Shown: positions 25,892-33,549 of the stretch, piece by piece
Numbering within the stretch: the first letter of the stretch is position 1
Layout: the number at the start of each line of letters is the position of its first letter
NCBI GenBank assembly: GCA_963698775.1
Contig: CAVOSE010000053.1
Span: forward strand, 6,289 to 70,288
Direction of reading: 5' to 3'
DNA from: Thiohalocapsa sp963698775
GTDB lineage: Bacteria; Pseudomonadota; Gammaproteobacteria; Chromatiales; Chromatiaceae
Length of the DNA: 64,000 nucleotides
Translations under genes and position numbers: made by a program
Notes under the pieces: generated by a model
Seen by the model: the letters and a program-made list of their open reading frames with translations, nothing else
What the model was told of the DNA's origin: nothing
Database searches by the model: none

Positions 25892-26200
25892 TTACAGCCA
25901 GGCCTGAACCTTGGCGTTCTCCGCGGCCAGGTCCACGAAACCCGCATAGTCCACGACGCTGATGCCTTCGATCACGCGATCTTCGGAAAAGCCGCGGGCG
26001 TTCAGGTCCGGACCCAGCACGTAGACCTTAGCCGAATCGAGCGCGGTTTTGACCCGTTGCTCGAAACGCGTTCCCTTCAGCGCGGCGTAGATCCCGTCTT
26101 CGATCAGCAGCACATTGGCGCCGCTACCAGCATAGTTTAGACAGGCATCCAGCGAGTTTTTCTCGAAGGGTGATTTATTGACGGTGTGCAGAGTGCTCAT
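25892..26200 (-). CDS. dsrH: DsrH, sulfur-transfer subunit of DsrE2F2H2
   Basis: This 102-residue protein is homologous to TusB. It starts at ATG 26200 (MSTLHTVNKSPFEKNSLDACLNYAG) with Cys20 in the expected place in SLDACLNY. Together with DsrE and DsrF it forms the hexameric sulfur-relay complex that loads DsrC. The open frame extends 51 codons upstream but that part is the shadow of dsrF. It is 25 bases downstream of the dsrF stop and 39 bases before dsrC. Confidence 0.94.
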   Translation of the reverse strand: MSTLHTVNKSPFEKNSLDACLNYAGSGANVLLIEDGIYAALKGTRFEQRVKTALDSAKVYVLGPDLNARGFSEDRVIEGISVVDYAGFVDLAAENAKVQAWL

Positions 26201-26225
26201 CTCGGTGCTCGCTCGGGTATCGGGC

Positions 26226-26636
26226 TCAGAAGCTGAAGACGACGTCGGAGGCGTCCATGATGGCGACCATCTCGGCGCGACTGACCAGCTTGATGGAATC
26301 CTTTTCGGCGTAGTCCTCGTCCTCGTCCTCCCAGACCAGGTGCTGCAGGTCATCCAGCGTGAGACCGCGCTCGTCGAGGGACTCCTGCTCGATGAAGATC
26401 TTCTTCACTTCGTAATCGCCGAGGGCGGCGTAGGTCGGCGAGAAGTTCTTCATACCGATGCCGGCGGTATCGTGGCCCTTGGTGAGCTGGTAGACGCCGT
26501 CGTCGACGAATGCCAGGCTCACGTCTTGATCGAACGCGGCGCCGATCAACACGACCTCGAGGGACTCCCAAGCGTAGATGGTGCCGTAGGGTGCTCTGCG
26601 ATTCAGGTAGAGGAAATTCTTGACGGTTTCGGACAT
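26226..26636 (-). CDS. dsrF: DsrF, subunit of DsrE2F2H2
   Basis: This 136-residue TusC-like protein begins MSETVKNFLYLNRRAPYGTIYAWESLEVVLIGAAFDQ and contains FVDDGVYQL, all typical of the DsrF family. It is a structural subunit of the hexamer with DsrE and DsrH and has no conserved active cysteine; no cysteine appears in the sequence. It lies 18 bases downstream of dsrE. Confidence 0.94.
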   Translation of the reverse strand: MSETVKNFLYLNRRAPYGTIYAWESLEVVLIGAAFDQDVSLAFVDDGVYQLTKGHDTAGIGMKNFSPTYAALGDYEVKKIFIEQESLDERGLTLDDLQHLVWEDEDEDYAEKDSIKLVSRAEMVAIMDASDVVFSF

Positions 26637-26654
26637 GGTCTTGGTCTCCCCTGC

Positions 26655-27047
26655 TTAGTCGCCGAACACGACGAGGCGGTCGGCCTGGATGGCCGCTTCC
26701 ACCAACTGCCCCAGACCGGAGATCCGGAAGCGCGGATGGATATTGGTCGCGTCCTTGCCGTTGCGCTTGGCCTCGCCTTCGTCGACCATGCCGCGGCGCT
26801 GTGCCGCGGCGACGCAGACGACCATGTCGAGGTCGTGTTGTTCGGCCAGCTCAGCCCAGCGCTCGACGACGTTGCGGTCGTCCTGGGGCGGCGTGGTCAG
26901 CCGCGTCGAGTTGTTGACGCCGTCGTGATAAAAGAACACGCGGAAGACCTCGTGTCCCTTCTCAAGGGCCGCCTTCGTAAAGAAGTAGGCCGAATCGGAC
27001 GCCTGGTGCTGGTAGGGTCCTTCGTTGATCTGGATTGCAAACTTCAT
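26655..27047 (-). CDS. dsrE: DsrE, sulfurtransferase subunit of DsrE2F2H2
   Basis: This 130-residue TusD-like protein starts at ATG 27047 (MKFAIQINEGPYQHQASDSAYFF). The active cysteine is Cys78 in DLDMVVCVAAAQRRG, the position of the persulfide-carrying Cys78 of A. vinosum DsrE. It accepts sulfur from rhodanese/TusA-type donors and passes it to DsrC. The frame is open a further 22 codons upstream without family similarity, so the internal ATG is chosen. Confidence 0.95.
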   Translation of the reverse strand: MKFAIQINEGPYQHQASDSAYFFTKAALEKGHEVFRVFFYHDGVNNSTRLTTPPQDDRNVVERWAELAEQHDLDMVVCVAAAQRRGMVDEGEAKRNGKDATNIHPRFRISGLGQLVEAAIQADRLVVFGD

Positions 27048-27092
27048 TGCGACCTCGCGTTGGGTAGATCCGTTCCGCCCCACCCCTGCGCC

Positions 27093-27111
27093 GCGCCCCA
27101 AGCTAGGGCGC
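27093..27111 (-). other. Stem-loop between dsrB and dsrE
   Basis: GCGCCC and GGGCGC form a 6-bp stem with a 7-base loop in the 92-base gap between dsrB and dsrE. There is no U-run. It may mark a processing or stability point separating the dsrAB message from the distal genes. Confidence 0.35.
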
Positions 27112-27139
27112 AAACGGACAGGCGGGGCGGCGACGGGGC

Positions 27140-28213
27140 TCAGAAGCGGATGTAGGACGAGCTGTTGAAGCTAGCCCGGGCGCCACGCCAGGTATCGATG
27201 TGATACTTGGTGAACGGCAGCTCGACTTCTTCGAAGAAGCGCGGCCAGCCGATGCGCTCAATCCACTCGTTGACCCGCTCCCAGTCGCGTGCGCCTTCCT
27301 TATAGGCCTTCAGGATGCGCTTGACGATGGCGGTGGCCTCGGGCCAGCGCGGCGGATTGTTGGGGATGCCTGCCGCGACCAGCTTCTGGAAGGTCGGCTT
27401 ACCGCGGGCGTTGGAGTGGTTACCACCGACCCAGATGGCGAGCTTGGAGTGCTCGGCGTCGTTGATCTGCATCGGCGGGCACGGCGGGTAGCAGGCACCG
27501 CAGCAGATGCACTTGCGCTCGTCGACTTCCAACGACGGCTTGCCGTTGACCATGGCCGGGCGAATGGCGGCCACCGGGCAGCGGGCGACGACGCTCGGGC
27601 GCTCGCAGACGTTGGCAACCAGGTCATGGTTGATCTTCGGCGGCTTGGTGTGCTGGATGTTGATGGCGATATCGCCCTGACCGCCGCAGTTGATCTGGCA
27701 GCAGGAGGTGGTGATATGCACCCGGTTCGGCATGTTGGCCTGTTTGAACTCGTCGATGAGCTCGTCCATCATGGACTTGACCACACCCGATGCGTCGGTG
27801 CCGGGGATGTCGCAGTGCAACCAGCCCTGGGTGTGCGAAATCATCGCCACCGAGTTCTGCGTACCGCCAACGACGAAGCCAGCGTCTTCGAGCGCCTGGA
27901 TCAGCGGCTCAACGCGTGACTCTTCGGTCACCATGTATTCGATGTTCGAACGCAGGGTGAAGTGCACGAAGCCATCGGCGTACTCGTCGCCGATGTCGCA
28001 CAGCTTGCGCAGCGTGAAGACGTCGAGGATACGCTGGGTGCCGGCCTTGACGGTCCAGATTTCATCGCCGCTGTAGGCAACGTGGCGCAGGACGCCAACC
28101 CGCGGGTGGTCGTGGTACTTCCACTGGCCGAAATTCTTTCGCATCGTCGGATGCAGGTACTGCCACGGATCGGGGCAGCCGGTTTCGATGGGCTCGCGCA
28201 TGTCTTTGGCCAT
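27140..28213 (-). CDS. dsrB: DsrB, beta subunit of reverse dissimilatory sulfite reductase
   Basis: This 357-residue protein starts at ATG 28213 (MAKDMREPIETGCPDPWQYLHPTMRKNFG). Cluster and sirohaem region residues include TTSCCQINCGGQGDIAI and ERPSVVARCPVAAIRP. The inserted ferredoxin domain has CICCGACYPPCPPMQI. In sulfur oxidisers DsrAB works toward sulfite formation. The length equals that of A. vinosum DsrB as I recall it. The frame extends 23 codons upstream, but the chosen ATG has a good GGAGG (28218-28222) just before it. Confidence 0.96.
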   Translation of the reverse strand: MAKDMREPIETGCPDPWQYLHPTMRKNFGQWKYHDHPRVGVLRHVAYSGDEIWTVKAGTQRILDVFTLRKLCDIGDEYADGFVHFTLRSNIEYMVTEESRVEPLIQALEDAGFVVGGTQNSVAMISHTQGWLHCDIPGTDASGVVKSMMDELIDEFKQANMPNRVHITTSCCQINCGGQGDIAINIQHTKPPKINHDLVANVCERPSVVARCPVAAIRPAMVNGKPSLEVDERKCICCGACYPPCPPMQINDAEHSKLAIWVGGNHSNARGKPTFQKLVAAGIPNNPPRWPEATAIVKRILKAYKEGARDWERVNEWIERIGWPRFFEEVELPFTKYHIDTWRGARASFNSSSYIRF

Positions 28214-28315
28214 CGATAGTCCTCCAGTCGTTGAACTGTTAAAGCAGAAACTCGAATTAGTGTCTTTTCGCTGCCCTGGCATGCAGTGCCCGGGCAGCGG
28301 TGTCGACTGCGTTGA

Positions 28316-29572
28316 TCAGCCTGCGGCCTTTTCGGCCTGACGCTCGAACCAGGCCTCAGCGGCCTCGTCCCAGCCGTCCATGCGGACGTAGGAACTTTGG
28401 CGCGGGTGGCTCAGCATGTTCGGGTCCGGCTCGATACCGATACCGTCAAGGAAGTTGGCCAGGCCGATGCGCTCGATCATCTCGCCGCACCGCTCGTGCT
28501 CCAGCCCGTTCTCGGCCCAGAAGTCGATGATGCTCTCGGCCATCTCGACCATCTCTTCGTAGTCTTCCTCGGTGTCGAGCTTGCGGAACGGGACCACGAC
28601 CGTACCCATCAGGTCACCGATCTTCAGCGTGCGCTTGCCGCCGATGAGGATGGTTACACCCTTGTCGTCGCCGGGATGCAGCGCCTTCGGCATGACGTTC
28701 AGGCAGTGCATGCAGCGCACGCAGTCGCGGTTGTTGACGGCCAAGGTGTCGTCGTCCTTCAGCGCCAGCGCCTGGGTCGGGCAACGGGTAATAACGTTAT
28801 CGACGATGTACTGGCGGCCCTTGGCCTTGACGTAGGCCTTCACCTCGTCCTGATCGACCTTCATGTCGTCGCGCCAGGTACCGAGCACGGCGAAGTCGGC
28901 ACGCTCGATCGCATTTTGGCAGTCGTTGGCGCAACCGGAGACCTTGAACTTGAACTTGTACGGCAGGGCCGGGCGATGCACGTCGTCAACAAAGTTGTTG
29001 ACCAGCATCCGGTGGGCCTTTAATTCGTTGGTGCAGGACATCTCGCAGCGGGCGGCACCGACGCAGGACATGGCGGTGCGCACACAGGGGCCGGCGCCGC
29101 CGAGATCCCAACCGTATTCATTGATCTCGTCGAAGAAGTGCTGCGTCGCCTGAGTGTCCGCACCGATGAACATGATGTTGCCGGTCTGACCGTGGAAGGT
29201 CACTAGGCCGGAGCCGTACTTTTCCCAGCTATCGGCCAACTGACGCAGCATCGCCGTGCTGTAATGGTTACCCGCTGGCGGCTGGACCCGCAGGGTGTGG
29301 AATTCTCTTGACTTGGGGAATGCCTTACCGACCTCCGAAAAGCGCGGAATGATGCCGCCGCCGTAGCCGTAGACGGAGACCGTGCCGCCCTTCCAGTACC
29401 CCTTGCGGGTCTCGTAGGAATGCTCGAGCTGCCCGAGCAGATCATTGGTCATTTCGTTGATGCGCGGCTCAGGATGCTCATCGCGCAGACGCTTGATGCC
29501 GGAGATGAAGCTCGGCCACGGACCGTCCTCCAGCTGGTCGATCATCGGAGTTATGTGCTTTTCAATCGCCAT
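28316..29572 (-). CDS. dsrA: DsrA, alpha subunit of reverse dissimilatory sulfite reductase
   Basis: This 418-residue protein carries the sirohaem-[4Fe-4S] ligands in CVRTAMSCVGAARCEMSC and a ferredoxin domain with ITRCPTQALAL and CVRCMHCLNVMPKAL. With DsrB it forms the alpha2beta2 enzyme that oxidises DsrC-bound sulfane sulfur to sulfite. It is the first gene of a 15-gene operon in the standard sulfur-oxidiser order. An approximately 600-base divergent region lies upstream, and its 5' leader holds two hairpins. The oxidative (reverse) direction is inferred from the presence of dsrL, dsrEFH, dsrN, dsrR and dsrS in the same operon and the absence of a dsrD gene within it. Confidence 0.96.
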   Translation of the reverse strand: MAIEKHITPMIDQLEDGPWPSFISGIKRLRDEHPEPRINEMTNDLLGQLEHSYETRKGYWKGGTVSVYGYGGGIIPRFSEVGKAFPKSREFHTLRVQPPAGNHYSTAMLRQLADSWEKYGSGLVTFHGQTGNIMFIGADTQATQHFFDEINEYGWDLGGAGPCVRTAMSCVGAARCEMSCTNELKAHRMLVNNFVDDVHRPALPYKFKFKVSGCANDCQNAIERADFAVLGTWRDDMKVDQDEVKAYVKAKGRQYIVDNVITRCPTQALALKDDDTLAVNNRDCVRCMHCLNVMPKALHPGDDKGVTILIGGKRTLKIGDLMGTVVVPFRKLDTEEDYEEMVEMAESIIDFWAENGLEHERCGEMIERIGLANFLDGIGIEPDPNMLSHPRQSSYVRMDGWDEAAEAWFERQAEKAAG

Positions 29573-30171
29573 TTCGCTATCTCTCCCGTCGAGAAAGGAC
29601 CTAACTTAAAGTGGTCGGATCGGCGCCGCGGACGCGCCATGAGTCGTAGCTTTCGGTCACCGATGCGCCGCCTTGCCGGCAAGAGCGGCTCGTCGACCGG
29701 TGAACACTGTACCGCGGTAAGCGCGGCCTTGGTATCGCACCGAAGGGAGGCGTTTTCACCTCCCGCATATCCCGTTTGGGATAGTTGACCATGATCTTTT
29801 TTTTCTTTCCGAGTCAAGATGCTAGCGCATGACCTGACCGGTCTAAAACTGTGCCCGGAGTCTAACCGCAGGCGCCAGCTGTGTCAACGAATCCTAATAT
29901 AAGTAAAAGCTGATTTAGATAAGGTTCGATTCTACGTTGGTTGTTGTTTTCCCTTACCGTCGGCTTCACGTTTGGGGCAGTAGCGAAAAGGTGACATCGA
30001 CCGGGGGCCGGAGTTCCCCGAACCTCGGCATCAACGCGAGCCGGGGCCTGTACGAGACCGATGCCGCTCGGCCTCGAACGGTTGGAGACGCCTACACCTA
30101 GCTGCATATCCGCACTCCACGCCCGCGGACCGCTGGCCGCGGGCTTAGCATCAGCGCAGAGCACACCGTAC
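29573..30171. promoter_or_regulatory. Divergent regulatory region between dsrA and the Cas6/DsrC-like cluster
   Basis: About 600 bases with no convincing gene. On the dsrA side two tandem hairpins lie in the leader: GGGAGG/CCTCCC (29745-29764) and TATCCC-GTTT-GGGATA (29768-29783). A minus-strand TTGACT (29812-29817) followed by an A-rich spacer is a possible -35 for dsrA, but the matching -10 is poor. An AT-rich block at about 29890-29945 (CCTAATATAAGTAAAAGC and following) could serve the plus-strand genes. A shared regulator binding here would co-ordinate both units. Confidence 0.5.
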
Positions 30172-30363
30172 ATGTTGAAACTGAGTGAAATCCTTGTCTC
30201 CCGCAAAGACATCGACAATTTCGGCGAACTCTCGCAAGCCGTCCAAGACATCGCCCGAAACGGCGAGCGCTTTTTCCGGATGGATGTCAAGCCGCCCTAC
30301 CCGGATACGCCCGAGGATTGGGAAGACCGGCTAGAGGCCGCCTTTAGCGGCCTGATCCGCTGA
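30172..30363 (+). CDS. Small acidic protein of 63 residues, dsr-linked, function unknown
   Basis: The frame from ATG 30172 gives MLKLSEILVSRKDIDNFGEL and continues through VKPPYPDTPEDWEDRLEAAF, a compact helical protein with a conserved-looking PPYPDTPEDWEDRLE segment. I cannot assign a function. Similar small proteins near sulfur-oxidation genes are, as I recall without certainty, sometimes labelled as sulfur-relay proteins in databases, but it bears no resemblance to real DsrC. It is the first of four plus-strand genes divergent from dsrA, so shared regulation with sulfur oxidation is plausible. The codon composition matches its neighbours. Confidence 0.65.
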   Translation: MLKLSEILVSRKDIDNFGELSQAVQDIARNGERFFRMDVKPPYPDTPEDWEDRLEAAFSGLIR

Positions 30364-30467
30364 CGCACTTCCGCTGACGCACCGCGCCAAGCGCAGAACC
30401 GGCGGAACGCGCTAGAGACGGGGCGCGCCTGCTTTTAACGAGAGACGAGCACCTGGGGGCAGCAGTA

Positions 30468-31202
30468 ATGAATCGCTTCGAAATGGCCACGCGCCTGGCC
30501 GACACCGCGGCCGATTCGGTCGGCAACACGGGCGCGCAAGACGCCGCACTGGAATCGCATCTGCTTGCCTTGCGGGAAGACTTCGAGACGTTGCAGCGCG
30601 TCGGCGCTCGGCCGACCGAACTCGCGGACCTTCGGCTGCAGCTTGCGCGGGCGCTGGTGGGACTCGAACGGGGTGAAGAAGCATGGCCGCTGGGACGCGA
30701 AGCGTTGGATACCTTCATCGCCGCAGAGCAGTTCGAATCCGCGGCGGATTGCTGCGAGGTGCTGTTTCGCGCCGAACAGCCGGACTCGCTATCCGCGCTG
30801 GGACAGGGTATCTGGCTCGCGGTAACCTACCCAATCGACCCTGAACTCTCGATTGAGCTACTTTCCCATGTGATCGAAGACACACCGGATGACGCCGACG
30901 GTGCCGCCGTCGCTGCAACCACGGCACTTTTCCTGGCGGATGTCCGCAGCGAAGGCGTGCAGCGCGAAAACCTTACCTTCTTCGCGTCGCAGATGCTCGG
31001 CGACGTGGCGCGCCGGCACAGTGGCGTCGACAGCCAAGAGGCATTCGACCTGTGGCGCGATCGGCTAGAACTGCGCGAGCCGGAGAAGTTTCTGGTCCGC
31101 CTGCGCAACGTCGTTGATGTATTGGTACAAGACGACTGGTGGTTCGACCGAACGGCCTTGCAGGGAAGTCTCCCGGAAGCGCTGGTCAGCAACGGTTCGT
31201 AG
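30468..31202 (+). CDS. Helical-repeat (TPR-like) protein, 244 residues, function unknown
   Basis: The protein is almost wholly alpha-helical in character, with helix-pair repeats such as LADLRLQLARALVGLERGEEA and AAEQFESAADCCEVLFRAEQP that suggest a TPR-like solenoid and thus a protein- or RNA-binding scaffold. There is no signal peptide, membrane segment or catalytic motif. It is preceded by GGGGGCAG at 30455-30462 and starts at ATG 30468. It lies between the small acidic protein and the Cas6-like gene, all in one direction with gaps of about 90-105 bases, so it is probably in the same transcription unit. Confidence 0.7.
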   Translation: MNRFEMATRLADTAADSVGNTGAQDAALESHLLALREDFETLQRVGARPTELADLRLQLARALVGLERGEEAWPLGREALDTFIAAEQFESAADCCEVLFRAEQPDSLSALGQGIWLAVTYPIDPELSIELLSHVIEDTPDDADGAAVAATTALFLADVRSEGVQRENLTFFASQMLGDVARRHSGVDSQEAFDLWRDRLELREPEKFLVRLRNVVDVLVQDDWWFDRTALQGSLPEALVSNGS

Positions 31203-31289
31203 GATTCACGCAACAAGCGACTAACACTGCGCCAGCGAACCTCGCGCCCTGAAACTGGCCCTGAACCTTGATTACAGCCCCGCAAGACT

Positions 31290-31973
31290 ATGTTCTGGCA
31301 AGAAGACGAAGACAAGACCGACACCCGCGTGCCCGACGACGTGGTGGATATCCTATTCGCGCTCGAAGGTCGCAGCATCCCCGTGGATCACGTTTACGCC
31401 TTAGCCCAAGCGCTGCAGCAAGCCGCTCCGTGGCTCAGTGAGGCCGACATCGGTATTCACAGCATCCACGTCGCCGGCTCGCAGAACGGCTGGGAACGTC
31501 CAGAACACGGCAGCGGGCAGCACTTACAGCTGTCGCGCCGGACCAAACTATGTCTTCGCGTCCCCAAGCAGGCGGTTGGCGACCTGGAGGCTGCGCTGGA
31601 GGGACAAACCCTCGACGTCGCCGGCTCGACACTGCGCATCGGGGCAGGCAAGCACCGGCTCCTAAGCAACGAGGGCACGCTGTTTGCGCGCTATGTCGCG
31701 GGGCCTGTCGGACTCGACGAGGATGGTTTTCTCCGCTGGGCGGTCGACGAACTCGGCCAACTCGGAATCCGGGTACGCAAGGCGCTGTGTGGCAGGACCA
31801 CCGCGCTCAGTACCCCGGATGGCCCCCTGGAGGCCCGAAGCCTGATGTTGGCGGACCTGACGCAAGACGAATCGCTGCTGCTCCAACAGCGTGGTCTCGG
31901 CCCCTACCGACAGATGGGCTGCGGGATCTTCATCGCGCACAAGGGCATCGATTCGGTCCACAAGACCAAGTAG
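31290..31973 (+). CDS. Orphan Cas6/Cmx6-like protein (type I-MYXAN Cas6 family)
   Basis: This 227-residue protein matches the family of type I-MYXAN CRISPR Cas6 (Cmx6) proteins. It opens VVDILFALEGRSIPVDHVYALAQAL, has the IGIHSIHV strand, LRVPKQAVGDLEAALEGQTLDVAG in the middle, and ends with the glycine-rich loop LLLQQRGLGPYRQMGCGIFIAHK typical of Cas6 RNA-binding RAMP folds. In CRISPR systems such proteins cut repeat RNA. His34 in PVDHVYAL is a candidate catalytic residue (inference). The window has no CRISPR array or other cas gene. The neighbours are sulfur-oxidation proteins, suggesting a different RNA target. Family assignment is from memory of the motif pattern. Confidence 0.75.
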   Translation: MFWQEDEDKTDTRVPDDVVDILFALEGRSIPVDHVYALAQALQQAAPWLSEADIGIHSIHVAGSQNGWERPEHGSGQHLQLSRRTKLCLRVPKQAVGDLEAALEGQTLDVAGSTLRIGAGKHRLLSNEGTLFARYVAGPVGLDEDGFLRWAVDELGQLGIRVRKALCGRTTALSTPDGPLEARSLMLADLTQDESLLLQQRGLGPYRQMGCGIFIAHKGIDSVHKTK

Positions 31974-32168
31974 ATGACGCGAAACAAATAATTCACTAAT
32001 ATTAGCGGGTCATGATGTGGCGCGACGCACAGCGTCATCCAATGAACCGGGGTTGAGCGCGGCAACTCGCCGCCATCACAACCCGCAACCTGCAACCGAG
32101 AATCGAGCCGGCCCAACCCGGGAACATCCCGACGAGCGCCAGCCGACAACGACGAGAGGAGCACAACC

Positions 32169-32507
32169 ATGACCATCGAGGTCAACGGCACCAGCATCGA
32201 AACGACCGAAAGCGGCTTCCTGAGCGACCCGAACGATTGGAGCGAAGACGTGGCCAAGGCCATCGCAGAGGCCGAGGGCATCGAGCTCACCGACAAGCAT
32301 TGGGACGTTATCAATTATTTGCGTGACGAATACTTCAACAACAACCTGAACCAACCGATGGAGCGGCAGTTGCTGAAGGACGTCGGCAAGGTCTGGGGCG
32401 CCAAGCCCTCAAGCAAGGATGTCTACAAGTTGTTCCCGCTCGCCCCAACCAAACAGGGCACCAAGATCGCCGGACTGCCCGAAGTACACCGAAAAGGCGG
32501 CTACTAA
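32169..32507 (+). CDS. DsrC/TusE-family protein lacking both redox cysteines (RspA-like)
   Basis: This 112-residue protein aligns over its whole length with the DsrC encoded at 25520-25852: MTIEVNGTSIETTESGFL, LTDKHWDVINYLRDEYFNNN and the end TKQGTKIAGLPEVHRKGGY. The positions of CysB and CysA are Thr and beyond-end/Gly-Tyr, and no cysteine is present. DsrC-family members without either cysteine have been grouped as RspA, proposed to be regulatory. The family has a helix-turn-helix-like surface, and A. vinosum DsrC has been reported to bind DNA upstream of dsrA. It has a good GAGGAG ribosome-binding sequence (32156-32161) and a strong hairpin behind it. Confidence 0.9.
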   Translation: MTIEVNGTSIETTESGFLSDPNDWSEDVAKAIAEAEGIELTDKHWDVINYLRDEYFNNNLNQPMERQLLKDVGKVWGAKPSSKDVYKLFPLAPTKQGTKIAGLPEVHRKGGY

Positions 32508-32515
32508 GCGTTGCC

Positions 32516-32542
32516 ATAGAGCCGGCCTTATGCCGGCTCTAT
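32516..32542 (+). terminator. Strong hairpin after the DsrC-like gene
   Basis: ATAGAGCCGGC and its exact reverse complement GCCGGCTCTAT form an 11-bp stem with a 5-base loop starting 9 bases after the stop. Only a short, interrupted T-rich tail follows. It most likely ends the four-gene plus-strand unit and, being symmetric, could also act on the converging glycosyltransferase gene. Confidence 0.75.
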
Positions 32543-32561
32543 GCGCTGCTTTCGACCTGCC

Positions 32562-33503
32562 TCAGGAATCGCTGATGCTCAGGCGCCCCAAGACGGACCG
32601 AAATCCATCCCACCCTCCCCGAGCAATCATCTCAAGATAGGTCAGCTTGGGAGGGACGAACAAGGCATAGACGAACAAGCGCCTCGCCAACTGAAAGACA
32701 ACCGCGGTCTTCCAACCCAACGGAACATACTGCTGCTTCATCATCCAGACGGCATTGCGAAAGAAGTAGTATTGCCGTATCGGATCGTGCACGGCCCGAG
32801 TTCTTCCAAAGACCTTGATGGCCTTATCCCCCAAACGATGGTGCAACGTCGCATCACACACACCATAGGCTTGATAGCCCATCGAGCGCGCACGCAGATA
32901 CCATTCGACATCAACCAGGTCGATAAAGAGATCCTCCCGCATCAGGCCAATGCGATGCAGCATTGGAACAGGAATCAAGGTTCCCGACGCGATCGCCGCA
33001 TCCGTCGGGACGAGACGATCACCACCTCCACAGCCAAATCGCTCCATCGACAAGGTGCGAATCCTGAAGAACGAGGCCTGAGCCGCCTGACGCGGATCGA
33101 CGTAGACCGGGGCCAAGGCTGCGAAATCAACACCGCGTGCTGCCAAATGGTGGGCCGCGCCGACCATTCGCTCAATCATGCCTAAGCCCGGCACGCTATC
33201 CTGATCAAAGAGCGCAATGTGGGTTGCACCGTTAGCCATAGCCCAGCGTGCGCCCGCGTTCTGTGCACAACCAATACCGCGATTCTCCGCAAGATCAATC
33301 CACGCACTGACGGATTGGGTGATCTTGACGCGAGCCACATCCAACGCGCCGGGCGAGCCATTATCGACGATGACAATGGCCGCAACTTGCTTCCGGATCG
33401 TTTCCACGCCCAGCGCCAGAGCGTCCCAGTCCGGGCGATGGGTCACGATAACGGCACAGACGCGTGCTGTCTCGGTACCCTGTTCGTCCGTCCTCAACAG
33501 CAT
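32562..33503 (-). CDS. Family 2 glycosyltransferase (rhamnosyltransferase-like)
   Basis: The GT-A fold is visible: AVIVTHRPDWDAL near the N-terminus, IVIVDNGSPG, ENRGIGCAQNAGARWA, then the metal-binding HIALFDQDSVPG, and DLFIDLVDVEWYLRARSMGY with the acceptor-site acidic residues. The hydrophobic C-terminal region (TAVVFQLARRLFVYALFV) is usual for rhamnosyltransferases of the RfbF/WbbL kind. It should add a sugar, perhaps rhamnose, to lipopolysaccharide or exopolysaccharide. I choose ATG 33503; the longest frame begins 11 codons earlier at 33536. It is downstream of the large glycosyltransferase on the same strand. Confidence 0.85.
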   Translation of the reverse strand: MLLRTDEQGTETARVCAVIVTHRPDWDALALGVETIRKQVAAIVIVDNGSPGALDVARVKITQSVSAWIDLAENRGIGCAQNAGARWAMANGATHIALFDQDSVPGLGMIERMVGAAHHLAARGVDFAALAPVYVDPRQAAQASFFRIRTLSMERFGCGGGDRLVPTDAAIASGTLIPVPMLHRIGLMREDLFIDLVDVEWYLRARSMGYQAYGVCDATLHHRLGDKAIKVFGRTRAVHDPIRQYYFFRNAVWMMKQQYVPLGWKTAVVFQLARRLFVYALFVPPKLTYLEMIARGGWDGFRSVLGRLSISDS

Positions 33504-33549
33504 CCTCGAGGGTTGAGGACGGCAGAGCCCAAGCATCCTGTCGAGAATG

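Noticed and set aside
29780..29815. Firm sigma-70 promoter for dsrA
   Set aside because: TTGACT is present, but no acceptable -10 hexamer lies 16-18 bases downstream, so only a tentative regulatory region is reported.
30172..32507. CRISPR array expected from the Cas6-like gene
   Set aside because: I looked on both sides of the Cas6-like gene and across the intergenic regions for regularly spaced repeats and found none; the window has no array.
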